In this document: positions 8,100 through 18,230 of the stretch, in pieces
Numbering within the stretch: position 1 is the stretch's first letter
Layout of the letters: every line of letters begins with the position of its first letter
Assembly: GCA_902563305.1 (NCBI GenBank)
Contig: CACEWP010000002.1
Span: 151,066 to 184,037, forward strand
Direction of reading: 5' to 3'
DNA length: 32,972 nt
From: an uncultured Alphaproteobacteria bacterium
GTDB lineage: Bacteria > Pseudomonadota > Alphaproteobacteria > Methylaequorales > Methylaequoraceae
Notes under the pieces: model-generated
The model's database searches: none
What the model was told of the DNA's origin: nothing
Seen by the model: only the letters and a program-made list of their open reading frames with translations
Program-made: the position numbers and the translations under genes

Positions 8100-10925
8100 T
8101 TACTTATCTAGAAATTCTGTTAAACATTTTGCTGTATCATTTTTTCTTTGAGATATGAGTTGCTTTACTGTTCCCTCAAAAAGTATGTATCCCCCTTTAT
8201 CGCCTCCCTCTGGTCCAAGATCTATAATCCAATCTGATGTTTTGATAACATCTAAGTTATGTTCAATAACCACAACGGTATTTCCATCTGAAACAAATTT
8301 ATGTAATATTTCTAAAAGTTTCCTAACATCATGTGTATGAAGACCTGTTGTTGGCTCATCTAGAATATACATAGTTTTGCCAGTAGATCTTTTAGAAAGT
8401 TCTTTTGCCAATTTTATCCGCTGAGCTTCTCCTCCAGAGAGTGTGGTAGCCGATTGTCCAATCTTTATATACTCTAAACCTACTTTTTTTAATGTTTCTA
8501 ATTTTTTTGATATTGATGGAATAGCTTTAAAAAATTCTAGACCTTCTTCAACTGTCATATTTAAAACATCTGAAATACTATTATTTTTAAATTTTACTTC
8601 TAATGTCTCTCTATTAAATCTTCTTCCTTTACAAAGGTCACATTTTACAAAAACATCTGCTAAAAAGTGCATTTCTATTCTTAACAAACCATCTCCTTGA
8701 CAATTCTCACATCTACCGCCTTTTACGTTAAAAGAAAATCGACCAGGTTTATAGCCTCGAGCTCTGGATTCGGGAAGGTTTGCATACCATTCTCTTATAA
8801 AATTAAAACATCCTGTATAAGTAGCTGGATTAGATCGAGGTGTCCTTCCAATAGGAGTCTGATCGATTTGAATTATTTTATCAAGATTCTCATAACCATT
8901 AATTTCTTTATGGTTTAAAGCCTGTTCGTTTGAGTTATATATCTTCTTTGATAATGATTTAAATAAAGTTTCAATTATTAAAGTTGACTTACCTCCACCA
9001 GATACACCCGTAATACTAATAAACTTTTTTAGAGGGAATTTGATATTAATATTCTTTAGATTATTTCCATTAGCACCTTTAATTTCAATATACTTTCCTT
9101 CGGATGATTTATTATTTTTATTGATTGGAATAATTAGTTTTTTTGATATGTATGCTCCCGTTAAACTTTTTTCGTTTTTTATTATTTGGCTTGGCTTACC
9201 TTCTGCTATAATGCTTCCCCCATTTACTCCTGCTCCAATCCCTACGTCAATAACATAATCACTTTCTAAAATTGTTTCTTCGTCATGTTCAACAACAATT
9301 ACTGAATTTCCAAGATCTCTTAGTTTTTTAAGAGTATTTATAAGTTTTTTATTGTCTTTTTGATGTAAACCAATAGATGGTTCGTCTAGGACGTATAAGA
9401 CACCAGTAAGGCCAGAACCAATTTGTGAAGCCAACCTGATTCTTTGGCTTTCTCCACCCGACAATGTATTAGAATTTCTTGATAATTGAAGATATCCCAA
9501 ACCAACGTTATTGAGAAATGATAATCTATCTATAATTTCTTTAACTATTCTATTTGAAATTTCTCTTTTGTATTCTGATAACGATTTTTCTAAATCTAAA
9601 AACCATTGCAAAAGCTTCTCAATTGAAATATTTGTAATTTCACTTATGTTTTTATTTTTTATTTTTACTGCTAATGCTTCAGGCTTTAATCTTGTTCCTT
9701 TACATTTTTCACATTCAAATTTGCTTAAATATTTGTTTAGTTCTTCTCTTTGCCAAACATCTGACCTCTTTAATTTATTCTCCAAGAAACCAACAACTCC
9801 GTCATAAATCCTATTATAATTCCAACCAGTATAAGTATTAAAAACATTAATTAATCTGTTATCACCAAATATTATTGCTTTTTTTTTTTCTGAACTTATG
9901 TCTTTCCATTTAGTAGTCGGGTTTACAGAACAATGTTTTGCTACTTCTTTTATTAATTCTTTGTAGAATTCATTATTTTTATTCCAAGGCAAAATGACGC
10001 CCTCCTTGATAGATAAAGAAGAATCACCAATAATTAGGTCTGGATTAAATTTTTCTTTATAACCTAGCCCATCGCAAGAGTCACATGCACCATTTGGACT
10101 GTTAAAGGAAAAAAGTCGTGGTTCAATTTCTTCTATTGTAAATCCCGATACAGGGCAAGCAAATTTAGAAGAAAAAACATAATTTTTTTCGTTTTGTACG
10201 TCATAGAAATAAATGACACCATCAGATAGATTTATAGCTGTTTCAACAGATTGTGCTATTCTAGTTTCGTATTTTTGGTCAACTTCTATTCGATCTATAA
10301 TAATTTCAATAGAGTGTTTTTTGTTTTTTTCTAAATTTGGTATACTAGAGGAATCGAATATCTCTCCGTCAATTCTAAATCTTATAAAGCCTTTTCTAAT
10401 AAATTCGTTAATTTCTTTTTTAAACTCGCCTTTTCTATTGTTTACAACTGGAGCAATAAGAAAAAATTTGGCTTTTTTTTTAAACTTATAGAATTCATCT
10501 ACAATTTCCTGAACACTCATAGATTTAATTTCTTTACCAGTTGTAGGAGAATAGGGAGTTCCAATTCTTGCAAATAAGACTCTGAAATAATCATAAATTT
10601 CTGTGACGGTTCCAACTGTGGATCTTGGATTTCTTGATGTTGTTTTTTGATCAATTGAAATCGATGGAGACAACCCTTCAATAGAGTCAACTTCCGGTTT
10701 TTCCATCATATTTAAAAATTGCCTAGCATACGACGACAAACTTTCCACATACCTTCTCTGGCCTTCAGCGTAAATTGTATCAAAAGCCAAAGATGATTTT
10801 CCCGAACCAGATAATCCACTTATAACAACTAGTTTATTTTTAGGGATGTTTACGTTAACATTTTTTAAATTATGTTGTTTAGCACCTACTATTCTTATGA
10901 AATTTTGAGTGTCTTTTGCTTTCAT
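8100..10925 (-). CDS. uvrA: Excinuclease ABC subunit A
   Basis: UvrA is the damage-recognition ATPase of nucleotide excision repair. The 941-residue protein has two ABC ATPase modules: the first Walker A GLSGSGKS is at 37-44 and the second is GVSGGGKS; two LSGGE signatures and two Walker B LDEP motifs are present. The C-terminal zinc module CENCQGDG...CDLCKGRR keeps all four Cys. In the other zinc-finger region the first pair reads CPVSG, lacking one Cys, which I recall as common in alphaproteobacteria. ATG at 10925 is preferred over the TTG one codon upstream. It diverges from ssb across 73 bp, the usual uvrA/ssb arrangement; no alphaproteobacterial LexA box (GTTC-N7-GTTC) was seen there. 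Confidence 0.97.
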   Translation of the reverse strand: MKAKDTQNFIRIVGAKQHNLKNVNVNIPKNKLVVISGLSGSGKSSLAFDTIYAEGQRRYVESLSSYARQFLNMMEKPEVDSIEGLSPSISIDQKTTSRNPRSTVGTVTEIYDYFRVLFARIGTPYSPTTGKEIKSMSVQEIVDEFYKFKKKAKFFLIAPVVNNRKGEFKKEINEFIRKGFIRFRIDGEIFDSSSIPNLEKNKKHSIEIIIDRIEVDQKYETRIAQSVETAINLSDGVIYFYDVQNEKNYVFSSKFACPVSGFTIEEIEPRLFSFNSPNGACDSCDGLGYKEKFNPDLIIGDSSLSIKEGVILPWNKNNEFYKELIKEVAKHCSVNPTTKWKDISSEKKKAIIFGDNRLINVFNTYTGWNYNRIYDGVVGFLENKLKRSDVWQREELNKYLSKFECEKCKGTRLKPEALAVKIKNKNISEITNISIEKLLQWFLDLEKSLSEYKREISNRIVKEIIDRLSFLNNVGLGYLQLSRNSNTLSGGESQRIRLASQIGSGLTGVLYVLDEPSIGLHQKDNKKLINTLKKLRDLGNSVIVVEHDEETILESDYVIDVGIGAGVNGGSIIAEGKPSQIIKNEKSLTGAYISKKLIIPINKNNKSSEGKYIEIKGANGNNLKNINIKFPLKKFISITGVSGGGKSTLIIETLFKSLSKKIYNSNEQALNHKEINGYENLDKIIQIDQTPIGRTPRSNPATYTGCFNFIREWYANLPESRARGYKPGRFSFNVKGGRCENCQGDGLLRIEMHFLADVFVKCDLCKGRRFNRETLEVKFKNNSISDVLNMTVEEGLEFFKAIPSISKKLETLKKVGLEYIKIGQSATTLSGGEAQRIKLAKELSKRSTGKTMYILDEPTTGLHTHDVRKLLEILHKFVSDGNTVVVIEHNLDVIKTSDWIIDLGPEGGDKGGYILFEGTVKQLISQRKNDTAKCLTEFLDK

Positions 10926-10998
10926 CAACTTAAAACTTTTTAAAGATTTATATTTTATTTAAACTAAATATGATATTATAATTTTTTTTATTATAACA

Positions 10999-11460
10999 AT
11001 GGCAGGATCAGTTAACAAAGTTATATTACTAGGAAGACTTGGTGGTGACCCTGAGATTCGAGTATCTCAGGACGGAACCAAGATTGCAAGATTTTCTTTA
11101 GCAACCGGAGAAACTTGGAAAGATAAAAATACTAACGAAAAAAAAGAAAGAACTGATTGGCACAAAGTAGTGATTTTCTCCCCAGGTTTATCTGAAATTG
11201 TGGAGAAATTTTTAAAAAAAGGGTCGTTAATTTATCTTGAGGGTCAAATTAGATCTAGAAAGTTTACTGATCAAGCCGGTATTGAAAAAACAACAACGGA
11301 AATCGTGTTACAAGGATATAATTGTCACCTCACTATGCTTGATAATAAATCTGATGATTTTCAAAAAATAAACTCACCTGATATTGAAAATTCCAGTGTA
11401 GAAAAAAAAATAGATAACACACCCCAAGATTTTGATATCGAAGATGAAGTCCCTTTTTAA
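10999..11460 (+). CDS. ssb: Single-stranded DNA-binding protein
   Basis: SSB coats single-stranded DNA in replication, repair and recombination. The 153-residue protein has the OB fold at the N-terminus (NKVILLGRLGGDPEIR, then TDWHKVVIFSPGLSEI and YLEGQIRSRKF), a flexible polar linker after about residue 112, and the acidic C-terminal tip DIEDEVPF that recruits partner proteins. It heads a run of tightly spaced genes with gyrA (11 bp), coaD and a cyclophilin. Confidence 0.97.
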   Translation: MAGSVNKVILLGRLGGDPEIRVSQDGTKIARFSLATGETWKDKNTNEKKERTDWHKVVIFSPGLSEIVEKFLKKGSLIYLEGQIRSRKFTDQAGIEKTTTEIVLQGYNCHLTMLDNKSDDFQKINSPDIENSSVEKKIDNTPQDFDIEDEVPF

Positions 11461-11471
11461 TATAAAAGTTT

Positions 11472-14108
11472 ATGATTGACGACAGCAAGCCAGAAAATTT
11501 AGATAGTAACAGCATATTTATTGAAAGAGAAATGGAGAGTTCTTTCCTTGACTATGCAATGAGTGTGATTGTTTCAAGAGCTTTGCCTGATGTTTGTGAC
11601 GGTTTGAAGCCAGTTCATAGAAGAATTATATATGCAATGAATGAGGCAGGCTATACCGCAGGCAAGCCATCAAGAAAATCTGCAAGAATTGTCGGAGATG
11701 TCATGGGTAAGTATCACCCTCATGGAGATTCTGCAATCTATGATGCAATGGTAAGATTAGCACAAGACTTTAGCATGAGAGTACCTTTAATTGATGGTCA
11801 AGGAAATTTTGGATCTATGGATGGAGACTCTGCAGCAGCTATGAGATATACAGAAGCAAAATTGTCGCCAATTGCCTCTTATTTAGTTAATGATATAGAT
11901 AATGAAACTGTTAATTTTAAGGAAAATTATGATGGGACAGCTTTTGAACCTGAACTTCTTCCTGCAGAGTTTCCTAATTTATTGATAAATGGATCTGAAG
12001 GCATAGCAGTTGGTATGGCTACAAAAATCCCTCCCCATTGTCCAAGTGAAATTATTGATGCTTGCTGTAAAATAATTTCTAATCCGAATATTTCAGATGA
12101 TGAACTAGGCAGTATTGTAAAAGGTCCAGACTTTCCAACAGGAGGTATTATTATTGGTAAATCAGGAATTAGAGATGCATATTTGAAGGGCAAAGGATCA
12201 ATTATCATTAGAGCAAAAACCTCTATCGAGGAATCTAAAAAAGGAAGAGAATCAATTATTATTACAGAGATTCCTTATTCTATCAAAAAATCACAATTAA
12301 TAGAAAATATTGCCAAAGTGGCTAAAGAAAAAATTATAGATGGCATATCAGAGTTAAGAGACGAATCAAATAGAGAAGGGGTTAGGGTTGTTATTGATTT
12401 AAAAAGAGATATTCAAGCTGATGTTGTGATGAATCAGCTATATAAATTTACATCACTACAAACTTCATTTGGAATCAATATGTTAGCCCTAAATAATGGA
12501 GTGCCTCAACTTTTAAATCTTAAAAGATATTTAGAACTCTTTACAAATTTTAGAAAAGACATTGTATATAAAAGAACTAAATATCATTTAAAAAAAACTA
12601 GAGAGAAGGCTCATATACTCCTTGGTTTATCTGTAGCCTTGGAAAATATAGATAAGATAATTGATATTATTAGGTCATCCAAGGATACAAACGAAGCAAA
12701 AGATAGATTAATTTCAGAGAAATGGAAATTACCATCAGACAATTTTATTAAAGAATTTATTGAGTTCGATAATAAAAAATTAATAGAGTCAGGAAATTTT
12801 AAAATTACTGAGGCACAGGCTAAATCAATTTTAGAGATCAAACTTAGTAGGCTGACTGGCTTGGAAAGAACAAAATTGGTTGATGATTTAAAAGAATGTG
12901 TAAAATTAATTAACGAATATCTTAAAATTTTATCATCAAAAGAAAAATTAAATCAGGTAATTATTGATGAACTTAATCAAATTAAAACAAAGATTGATTC
13001 CAAGAGACTTACAGAAATTTCAGAAAATGAGGAGACTATTGATGATGAATCTTTAATTAGATCTGAAGATGTGGTTGTAACTCTTACTCATACTGGATAC
13101 ATAAAAAGAGTTCCCCTTAACTCGTATAGAGCCCAAAAGCGCGGGGGTAAGGGAAGGTCGGGTATGACAACTAAACAGGAGGATTTTGTTAGTGAGGTGT
13201 TTGCGGTCAATACTCTAGCTCCATTACTATTTTTTTCCTCTAGGGGGATAGTATACAAATTAAAAACTTACAAGTTGCCAATCGGAAGCCCTACTTCAAA
13301 AGGTAAAGCACTTGTAAATTTATTACCTTTGAGAAGTGGTGAAAAGATTACTGCTATAATGCCTTATGACGTATCTCAGAATAATATTATTTTTGCTACA
13401 TCTTCAGGAAATATAAGAAGAAATAAGTTAACTGACTTTCATAATATTAATGCAAATGGAAAAATTGCAATGAAACTTAACGATCAAGACACATTAGTAA
13501 ATGTTTTAACTTGCTCAGAAAATGATAATATTTTTCTTTCTACTAAATTAGGAAAGTGTATTAGATTTTCTTGTAATGATTTAAGGATTTTTTCTGGAAG
13601 ATCGTCAATAGGTGTAAGGGGTATTAAACTTGCTAAGGATGACTCAGTTATTTCTCTTGCGATTTTAAATGGCATTGATTTTGATGTGAATGAAAGAGAT
13701 GAATATTTGAGAATAAATTCCTTAATGAGAAAAGGTGAAAAAATAAAAGATAAGATTATTGACGGCGACAAATTTGAGAGTCTTAAGTCAAACGAAGAAT
13801 TTATTTTAAGTGTCACTGATAAAGGGTTTGGAAAAAGAAGTTCTGCTTTCGAGTATAGAAAAACAAAAAGAGGGGGTCTTGGCATTGCCAATATGCAACT
13901 AAGTGAGAGGAATGGAAGTCAAGTCGTTGCGTCTTTTCCGATAAATGATAGCGATCAGTTAGTTTTGGTTACTGACAAGGGAAAATTAATTAGATGTCCT
14001 GTAAATGATGTGAGAATTGGAGGGAGACAAACTCAGGGTGTCACTCTTTTTAATGTTTCTGATGAAGAAAAAGTAGTTTCTGTAGCTAAATTAGAAGAAA
14101 ATGAATAA
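11472..14108 (+). CDS. gyrA: DNA gyrase subunit A
   Basis: GyrA is the DNA-cleaving subunit of gyrase, which introduces negative supercoils. The 878-residue protein has the breakage-reunion domain with catalytic Tyr126 (AAMRYTE) and the quinolone-determining region [10 protein letters not shown]. Ser87 and Asp91 correspond to E. coli Ser83 and Asp87, so the common resistance positions are wild type. The GyrA box reads QKRGGKG at about residues 554-560, which marks this as GyrA and not ParC; the C-terminal beta-pinwheel blades follow. The stop lies inside the start of coaD (8-nt overlap). Confidence 0.97.
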   Translation: MIDDSKPENLDSNSIFIEREMESSFLDYAMSVIVSRALPDVCDGLKPVHRRIIYAMNEAGYTAGKPSRKSARIVGDVMGKYHPHGDSAIYDAMVRLAQDFSMRVPLIDGQGNFGSMDGDSAAAMRYTEAKLSPIASYLVNDIDNETVNFKENYDGTAFEPELLPAEFPNLLINGSEGIAVGMATKIPPHCPSEIIDACCKIISNPNISDDELGSIVKGPDFPTGGIIIGKSGIRDAYLKGKGSIIIRAKTSIEESKKGRESIIITEIPYSIKKSQLIENIAKVAKEKIIDGISELRDESNREGVRVVIDLKRDIQADVVMNQLYKFTSLQTSFGINMLALNNGVPQLLNLKRYLELFTNFRKDIVYKRTKYHLKKTREKAHILLGLSVALENIDKIIDIIRSSKDTNEAKDRLISEKWKLPSDNFIKEFIEFDNKKLIESGNFKITEAQAKSILEIKLSRLTGLERTKLVDDLKECVKLINEYLKILSSKEKLNQVIIDELNQIKTKIDSKRLTEISENEETIDDESLIRSEDVVVTLTHTGYIKRVPLNSYRAQKRGGKGRSGMTTKQEDFVSEVFAVNTLAPLLFFSSRGIVYKLKTYKLPIGSPTSKGKALVNLLPLRSGEKITAIMPYDVSQNNIIFATSSGNIRRNKLTDFHNINANGKIAMKLNDQDTLVNVLTCSENDNIFLSTKLGKCIRFSCNDLRIFSGRSSIGVRGIKLAKDDSVISLAILNGIDFDVNERDEYLRINSLMRKGEKIKDKIIDGDKFESLKSNEEFILSVTDKGFGKRSSAFEYRKTKRGGLGIANMQLSERNGSQVVASFPINDSDQLVLVTDKGKLIRCPVNDVRIGGRQTQGVTLFNVSDEEKVVSVAKLEENE

Positions 14109-14607
14109 TAACTTTATTACAGGTATTTATCCAGGGACTTTTGATCCGGTAACTTTTGGACACATAGATATTATAGTAAGAGCCTCTCACATAGTTAACA
14201 AACTTATAATAAGTGTTGCTGAGAATAAGCATAAAAAACCATATTTTAATCTTGAGGAAAGAATACAAATGATAAAAGAATCAATTATTAAAATGGACAC
14301 CAATAATTGTTTAATAGAGGTAGTTGGTTTTGATAATTTACTTGTTGAACATGCCAAAAAATGTGATGCCAAAGTAATAATTAGAGGTTTAAGAGCAGTA
14401 GCAGACTTTGAATATGAATTTCAGATGGCTGGGATGAACTCTAAATTGGGTCCTAATATTGAAACAATTTTTTTAATGGCATCGGAAAGCCTTCAATTAA
14501 CTTCTGCTAGATTTGTTAAAGAAATTGCTTTTTATGATGGAGAAATAAAAAACTTTGTTCCATCAAATGTTCTTGAAATGTTTGAAATTAAGAGAAAGGA
14601 AAAATAA
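14101..14607 (+). CDS. coaD: Phosphopantetheine adenylyltransferase
   Basis: CoaD converts 4'-phosphopantetheine and ATP to dephospho-CoA, the penultimate step of coenzyme A synthesis. The nucleotidyltransferase motif [14 protein letters not shown] is at the N-terminus (T/HxGH form TFGH), with [21 protein letters not shown] in the middle and [15 protein letters not shown], equivalent to the ISSxxVKE motif, near the C-terminus. Length (168) is standard. It overlaps gyrA by eight bases and its stop overlaps the next start (TAATG). Confidence 0.97.
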   Translation: MNNNFITGIYPGTFDPVTFGHIDIIVRASHIVNKLIISVAENKHKKPYFNLEERIQMIKESIIKMDTNNCLIEVVGFDNLLVEHAKKCDAKVIIRGLRAVADFEYEFQMAGMNSKLGPNIETIFLMASESLQLTSARFVKEIAFYDGEIKNFVPSNVLEMFEIKRKEK

Positions 14608-15134
14608 TGTTTAAATTTATAAGATACTTGATACATACATGTCTATTTTTTGTATGTTCAAATTCCATTGCAATAGAATCTCCAATTTTGCATATGGTTT
14701 TAGAAAAGGGTGTTGTTAAGATTCAAACTTTCCCTGAGAAAGCACCTTATACAGTCAAAAGAATAGTAGAACTTTCAGAGAGCGGATTTTACGATGGTTT
14801 GACATTCCACAGAGTGATTTCTGGCTTTATGGCTCAAGGTGGTGATCCCAAAGGTGATGGTACGGGCGGAAGCGGACAAAATATTAGAGCCGAGTTTAAC
14901 GACATAAAGCATGAAAGAGGTATTGTTTCAATGGCGAGGGCTAATGATCCTGATTCCGCAGATAGTCAATTTTTTATATGTTATGATAGTCATCCTTTTT
15001 TAGATGGTAAGTATACTGCCTGGGGTAAGGTTGTTGAGGGGATGAACTTAATCGACAGAATACCTGAGGGAAAAGGACAAAACGGTCAGGTTCTAAGAAA
15101 TCCAACAAAAATAATAACTATAAGATCAAAATAA
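14607..15134 (+). CDS. Secreted cyclophilin-type peptidyl-prolyl isomerase
   Basis: This 175-residue protein catalyses cis-trans isomerisation of prolyl bonds. An N-terminal signal peptide of about 22 residues ends SNSIA, so it is probably periplasmic. The cyclophilin core is clear: FHRVISGFMAQGGDPKGDGT (catalytic Arg in FHR), then RGIVSMARANDPDSADSQFF and LDGKYTAWGKVVEGM. It is the last gene of the ssb-gyrA-coaD-ppi run; 53 bp separate it from the tRNA-Lys gene. Confidence 0.93.
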   Translation: MFKFIRYLIHTCLFFVCSNSIAIESPILHMVLEKGVVKIQTFPEKAPYTVKRIVELSESGFYDGLTFHRVISGFMAQGGDPKGDGTGGSGQNIRAEFNDIKHERGIVSMARANDPDSADSQFFICYDSHPFLDGKYTAWGKVVEGMNLIDRIPEGKGQNGQVLRNPTKIITIRSK

Positions 15135-15143
15135 TTTAAATTT

Positions 15144-15172
15144 TTGTTGTGAAATAATTATATTTTTATTAT
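15144..15172 (+). promoter_or_regulatory. Putative promoter of tRNA-Lys
   Basis: A TTGTTG hexamer at 15144-15149 and TATTAT at 15167-15172 are separated by exactly 17 bp, and the predicted start point (about 15179) lies some nine bases before the mature tRNA. This is the best -35/-10 match I found in the short gap after the cyclophilin gene, but AT-rich DNA yields such matches easily. Confidence 0.45.
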
Positions 15173-15187
15173 ATCCTAATAAGCAAT

Positions 15188-15263
15188 GCGCCCGTAGCTC
15201 AGTTGGTAGAGCACTCCCCTTTTAAGGGAGTTGTCATGAGTTCGAGCCTCATCGGGCGTACCA
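15188..15263 (+). tRNA. tRNA-Lys (anticodon UUU)
   Basis: The cloverleaf is complete at 76 nt. The acceptor stem GCGCCCG pairs with CGGGCGT (first pair G-U), the D arm is GCTC/GAGC, the anticodon stem CTCCC/GGGAG encloses loop CTTTTAA with anticodon TTT, and the T arm ATGAG/CTCAT encloses TTCGAGC. ACCA is encoded at the 3' end. The DUF502 start codon follows after only 14 nt. Confidence 0.97.
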
Positions 15264-15277
15264 TTATCGGAAAAAGT

Positions 15278-15901
15278 ATGTGGGCTAAAATCAAAAATTA
15301 CTTCCTCACTGGTATATTAGTAACAGCACCCGTTGTTATCACCTTCTGGATTGTCATCTCACTTGTTAAACTATTCGATAGATTAGTTACACCAATCATT
15401 CCTTATTATTTAAACCCGAATGTTTATTTGCCCAGAGATGTTCCAGGTTTGGGGCTCATTATACTAGTTTTATTTCTGGTTATTATAGGTTCACTAACCG
15501 CTAATTTCTTTGGATCGTGGCTACTGAAAAAAACAGATTTGATAATCCAAAGAATACCTTTAATTAAAGTTTTTTATAAAACTATCAAACAAATATTAGA
15601 AACTATTTTAAAAACAAACTCGGATGCTTTTCGAGAAGCGGTTTTAGTTGAATATCCAAGAAAGGGGGTTTGGGTGATTGGATTTACAACAGGTGAAGTG
15701 GAAGGTGAGATTAAAAAGAAATTCAATAAAAAATTTACAAATGTTTTTATTCCCACAACACCAAATCCCACATCAGGTTTTTTATTAATGGTTCCTAATA
15801 ATGAATTAAAAAAACTAAATGTTAGTGTTGACGATGCCATCAAAACAATTGTATCTGCTGGGATAATAAAGTTAGAATCTAAACAGAAAAATAATTCTTA
15901 A
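15278..15901 (+). CDS. DUF502 family inner-membrane protein
   Basis: This 207-residue protein has two transmembrane segments (about 9-30 and 55-78) framing a short loop with VPGLGLI, and a soluble C-terminal domain containing VLVEYPRKGVWVIGF and PTTPNPTSGFLLMVP, all typical of DUF502. The role of the family is not established. The true start is ATG 15278 (WAKIKNYFLTGILVTAP follows). An in-frame ATG at 15203 lies inside the tRNA and is not credible. The last 23 bases overlap the convergent recG gene. Confidence 0.92.
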   Translation: MWAKIKNYFLTGILVTAPVVITFWIVISLVKLFDRLVTPIIPYYLNPNVYLPRDVPGLGLIILVLFLVIIGSLTANFFGSWLLKKTDLIIQRIPLIKVFYKTIKQILETILKTNSDAFREAVLVEYPRKGVWVIGFTTGEVEGEIKKKFNKKFTNVFIPTTPNPTSGFLLMVPNNELKKLNVSVDDAIKTIVSAGIIKLESKQKNNS

Positions 15902-17945
15902 AATTTCTCTCGCTGTAAAAAATTTCTTGTAAAAAGTTAATTTTGTCTTTATTAAGATCGTAGTTTTCTAAAAGTAATTCTGAGTTCTTTTTTACACAAT
16001 TTAAAAGTTCATGATCTAAACGGGGTTGAAAGAATTTCCATGTTGGTAGACCAGATTGATTAGTCCCAAAAAAATCGCCAGCTCCTCTTAAATATAGATC
16101 TTTTTCCGCAATTTCAAAACCATCATTATTATTTTTTAAAATTAGTAATCTTTCTTTTGTAGTTTCAGATAACTTTTTGTTATGAATTAAAACACAGTTT
16201 GAATTAAGTCTACCTCTATTGACCCTTCCTCTTAATTGATGAAGTTGAGATAGTCCAAATCTTTCAGCATTTTCAATTACCATTAAAGTCGCATCTGGTA
16301 TATTAACACCCACTTCAATAACTGTTGTTGATACAAGTAACATTATTTTCTTATTTTTAAAATTTTGCATTACAATATCAATATCCTGCTTTTTCATTTT
16401 TCCGTGAACATAACTAACCTTGTCTTTAAATTTTATTTTTAGGAATTCATACCTTGTTATCAGTGTATTTTCATCTGAATCAAAATTACCTATTGTTGGT
16501 AATATCCAGAAAACCTGTTCTTTCTTTTTAAATTTTCTTTCTATTCCCTCTAAAAGCTTATTAATTTGATCTATATTAATGATTGATGTAACTACATCTT
16601 TTCTCTCTTTAGGTTTTGTTTTTATATTTGAAGTAGTAATTTCTCCGTACATTGCAAATGATAAGCTTCTTGGAATTGGAGTTGCAGACATAATCAATGT
16701 ATGACAGCCTATTGACTTCTCTAATAAATTTATTCTTTGTTTTACGCCAAATTTATGTTGTTCATCTATAACTATTAATCCTAATTTACTAAACTTTATT
16801 GAAGAATTATAAACACTATGTGTTCCCACAAGGATATTGATCTCTTTTTTAAATAATTTTTGGTATATTTTTTTTTTATCTTTTGTCTTACCAGTAATTA
16901 TCTCGACATTTAATTTATATTTTGAGAATATATCTTTGAAATACTCATAGTGTTGTTTGGCTAGAATTTCAGTAGGCGCCATCAATACTGCTTGGTATCC
17001 ACTATTAACAACATCAGCAATAGCTAGTAAGGCTACAATTGTTTTTCCAGATCCTACGTCACCCTGAAGAAGCCTATACATTTGTTGATCTCTATTTAAA
17101 TCATTTTTTATTTCATCGAGTGATTTTTTCTGATCATCTGTAAGTTCAAAAGGGAGATTATTTAGTAATTCTGATGATAGTTTGAAGTTTGAAATTCTAT
17201 TAATTTTAAGTGTAGCTCTTATTTTTTTTTTTAATGTATGAAAGGTCAAATAGCTTGATAAAAGTTCATCGAATGCAAGTCTTTCTCTGTTATATTCAAT
17301 TCTTTTTATTTCGTCTTCGGATTTAGGTAAATGAATTTGTATTATTGAGTCTTTAAAGGAATTCCAATTTTCTTTTATATATTTGCTATCAATCCATTCA
17401 TTTGGGTATTTAAATGATTTTAGTACTTCAATATTATTTTTAATAATTCTTCTAAATATTTTTTTATTTATTCCTTTTCTTGATAAATTATATTGAGGCT
17501 CAAAAGAATCAAAATATATAAATTCGTCTTCTTTTAAAATATTTGAGGGATGGATAATTTGAAATTTATTATTAGTAAAAGTAAGCTTCCCACTTATTCT
17601 GTATAGCAATCCAAGCTTAAGGTAATTTTTAATTTGAAACTCTTTCATATTAAAAAAAAGGATCTCTATTAGTTGTTTTTTATTATTTTCGCAGATTACT
17701 TTGAATGGTGCTTTTTTTATAAAATTTTTTTGGTACTTTAGGACAAAAATATCTAAAGTTATTTCTTTTCCAATATGCTTTATTTTCAATTCATTTATTA
17801 CTTCAAATTTATTGAAAAGTAGAGGCATGTGTGTAAATAGATCAATAATTCTTTTACCAAAAAAGATTAAAATATTTTTTATAGATAAATTATTTCTAAA
17901 AATTTCGAAATTAATAAAAATATTTTTATTTTTTAAATTGTTCAT
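15879..17945 (-). CDS. recG: ATP-dependent DNA helicase RecG
   Basis: RecG is a branch-migrating helicase that remodels stalled forks and Holliday junctions. The 688-residue protein has an N-terminal wedge/OB region (about 1-240), then Walker A GDVGSGKT (295-302), DEQH box (394-397), the SATPIPRSLSFAMYGE motif and the C-terminal helicase lobe. Motif V reads TTVIEVGVNIPDA and motif VI QLRGRVNRG, where most homologues have VGVDVP and RGRVGRG. The gene is convergent with DUF502 and divergent from sdhE across 30 bp. Confidence 0.95.
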   Translation of the reverse strand: MNNLKNKNIFINFEIFRNNLSIKNILIFFGKRIIDLFTHMPLLFNKFEVINELKIKHIGKEITLDIFVLKYQKNFIKKAPFKVICENNKKQLIEILFFNMKEFQIKNYLKLGLLYRISGKLTFTNNKFQIIHPSNILKEDEFIYFDSFEPQYNLSRKGINKKIFRRIIKNNIEVLKSFKYPNEWIDSKYIKENWNSFKDSIIQIHLPKSEDEIKRIEYNRERLAFDELLSSYLTFHTLKKKIRATLKINRISNFKLSSELLNNLPFELTDDQKKSLDEIKNDLNRDQQMYRLLQGDVGSGKTIVALLAIADVVNSGYQAVLMAPTEILAKQHYEYFKDIFSKYKLNVEIITGKTKDKKKIYQKLFKKEINILVGTHSVYNSSIKFSKLGLIVIDEQHKFGVKQRINLLEKSIGCHTLIMSATPIPRSLSFAMYGEITTSNIKTKPKERKDVVTSIINIDQINKLLEGIERKFKKKEQVFWILPTIGNFDSDENTLITRYEFLKIKFKDKVSYVHGKMKKQDIDIVMQNFKNKKIMLLVSTTVIEVGVNIPDATLMVIENAERFGLSQLHQLRGRVNRGRLNSNCVLIHNKKLSETTKERLLILKNNNDGFEIAEKDLYLRGAGDFFGTNQSGLPTWKFFQPRLDHELLNCVKKNSELLLENYDLNKDKINFLQEIFYSERNFKNYFSV

Positions 17946-17975
17946 TTAAAATGCTTCAAAAATAACTTTATTAAT

Positions 17976-18230
17976 ATGAATACACTTTTTAAAAGAAAAA
18001 TTCTACATCGAGCTAAATACAGAGGTATTAAAGAGCTTGATATCATTTTTGAAAGATTTATAAATAAATTTCATCTTAATCTGGAAGACCATGAGTTTCT
18101 AGAGTTAGAAGAAATACTAAATCTTCCTGATAACCTTCTTTTAGATATTATTTTAAAGAAAGAAAAAATACCTGCTAACATTGATAACACTGTTATGAAT
18201 AAGATTCTATTAGCTTGTGATGATCAATAA
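17976..18230 (+). CDS. sdhE: FAD assembly factor SdhE
   Basis: SdhE helps attach FAD covalently to the flavoprotein subunit of succinate dehydrogenase. The 84-residue protein carries the invariant RGxxE motif (YRGIKELD) preceded by a basic helix, and the pattern HEFLELEEILNLPDNLLLD seen in the family. Its 3' end overlaps mfd, the usual alphaproteobacterial neighbour. Confidence 0.93.
   Translation: MNTLFKRKILHRAKYRGIKELDIIFERFINKFHLNLEDHEFLELEEILNLPDNLLLDIILKKEKIPANIDNTVMNKILLACDDQ

Noticed and set aside
8100-10925. Defective UvrA zinc finger (CPVSG)
   Set aside because: I recall the missing Cys in this finger as usual for alphaproteobacterial UvrA, and the C-terminal zinc module is intact.
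10926-10998. LexA-regulated uvrA/ssb promoter
   Set aside because: No GTTC-N7-GTTC or CTGT-type palindrome was found in the 73-bp gap.
15203-15277. Upstream ATG for the DUF502 gene
   Set aside because: It lies within the tRNA-Lys gene; the conserved protein start matches ATG 15278.
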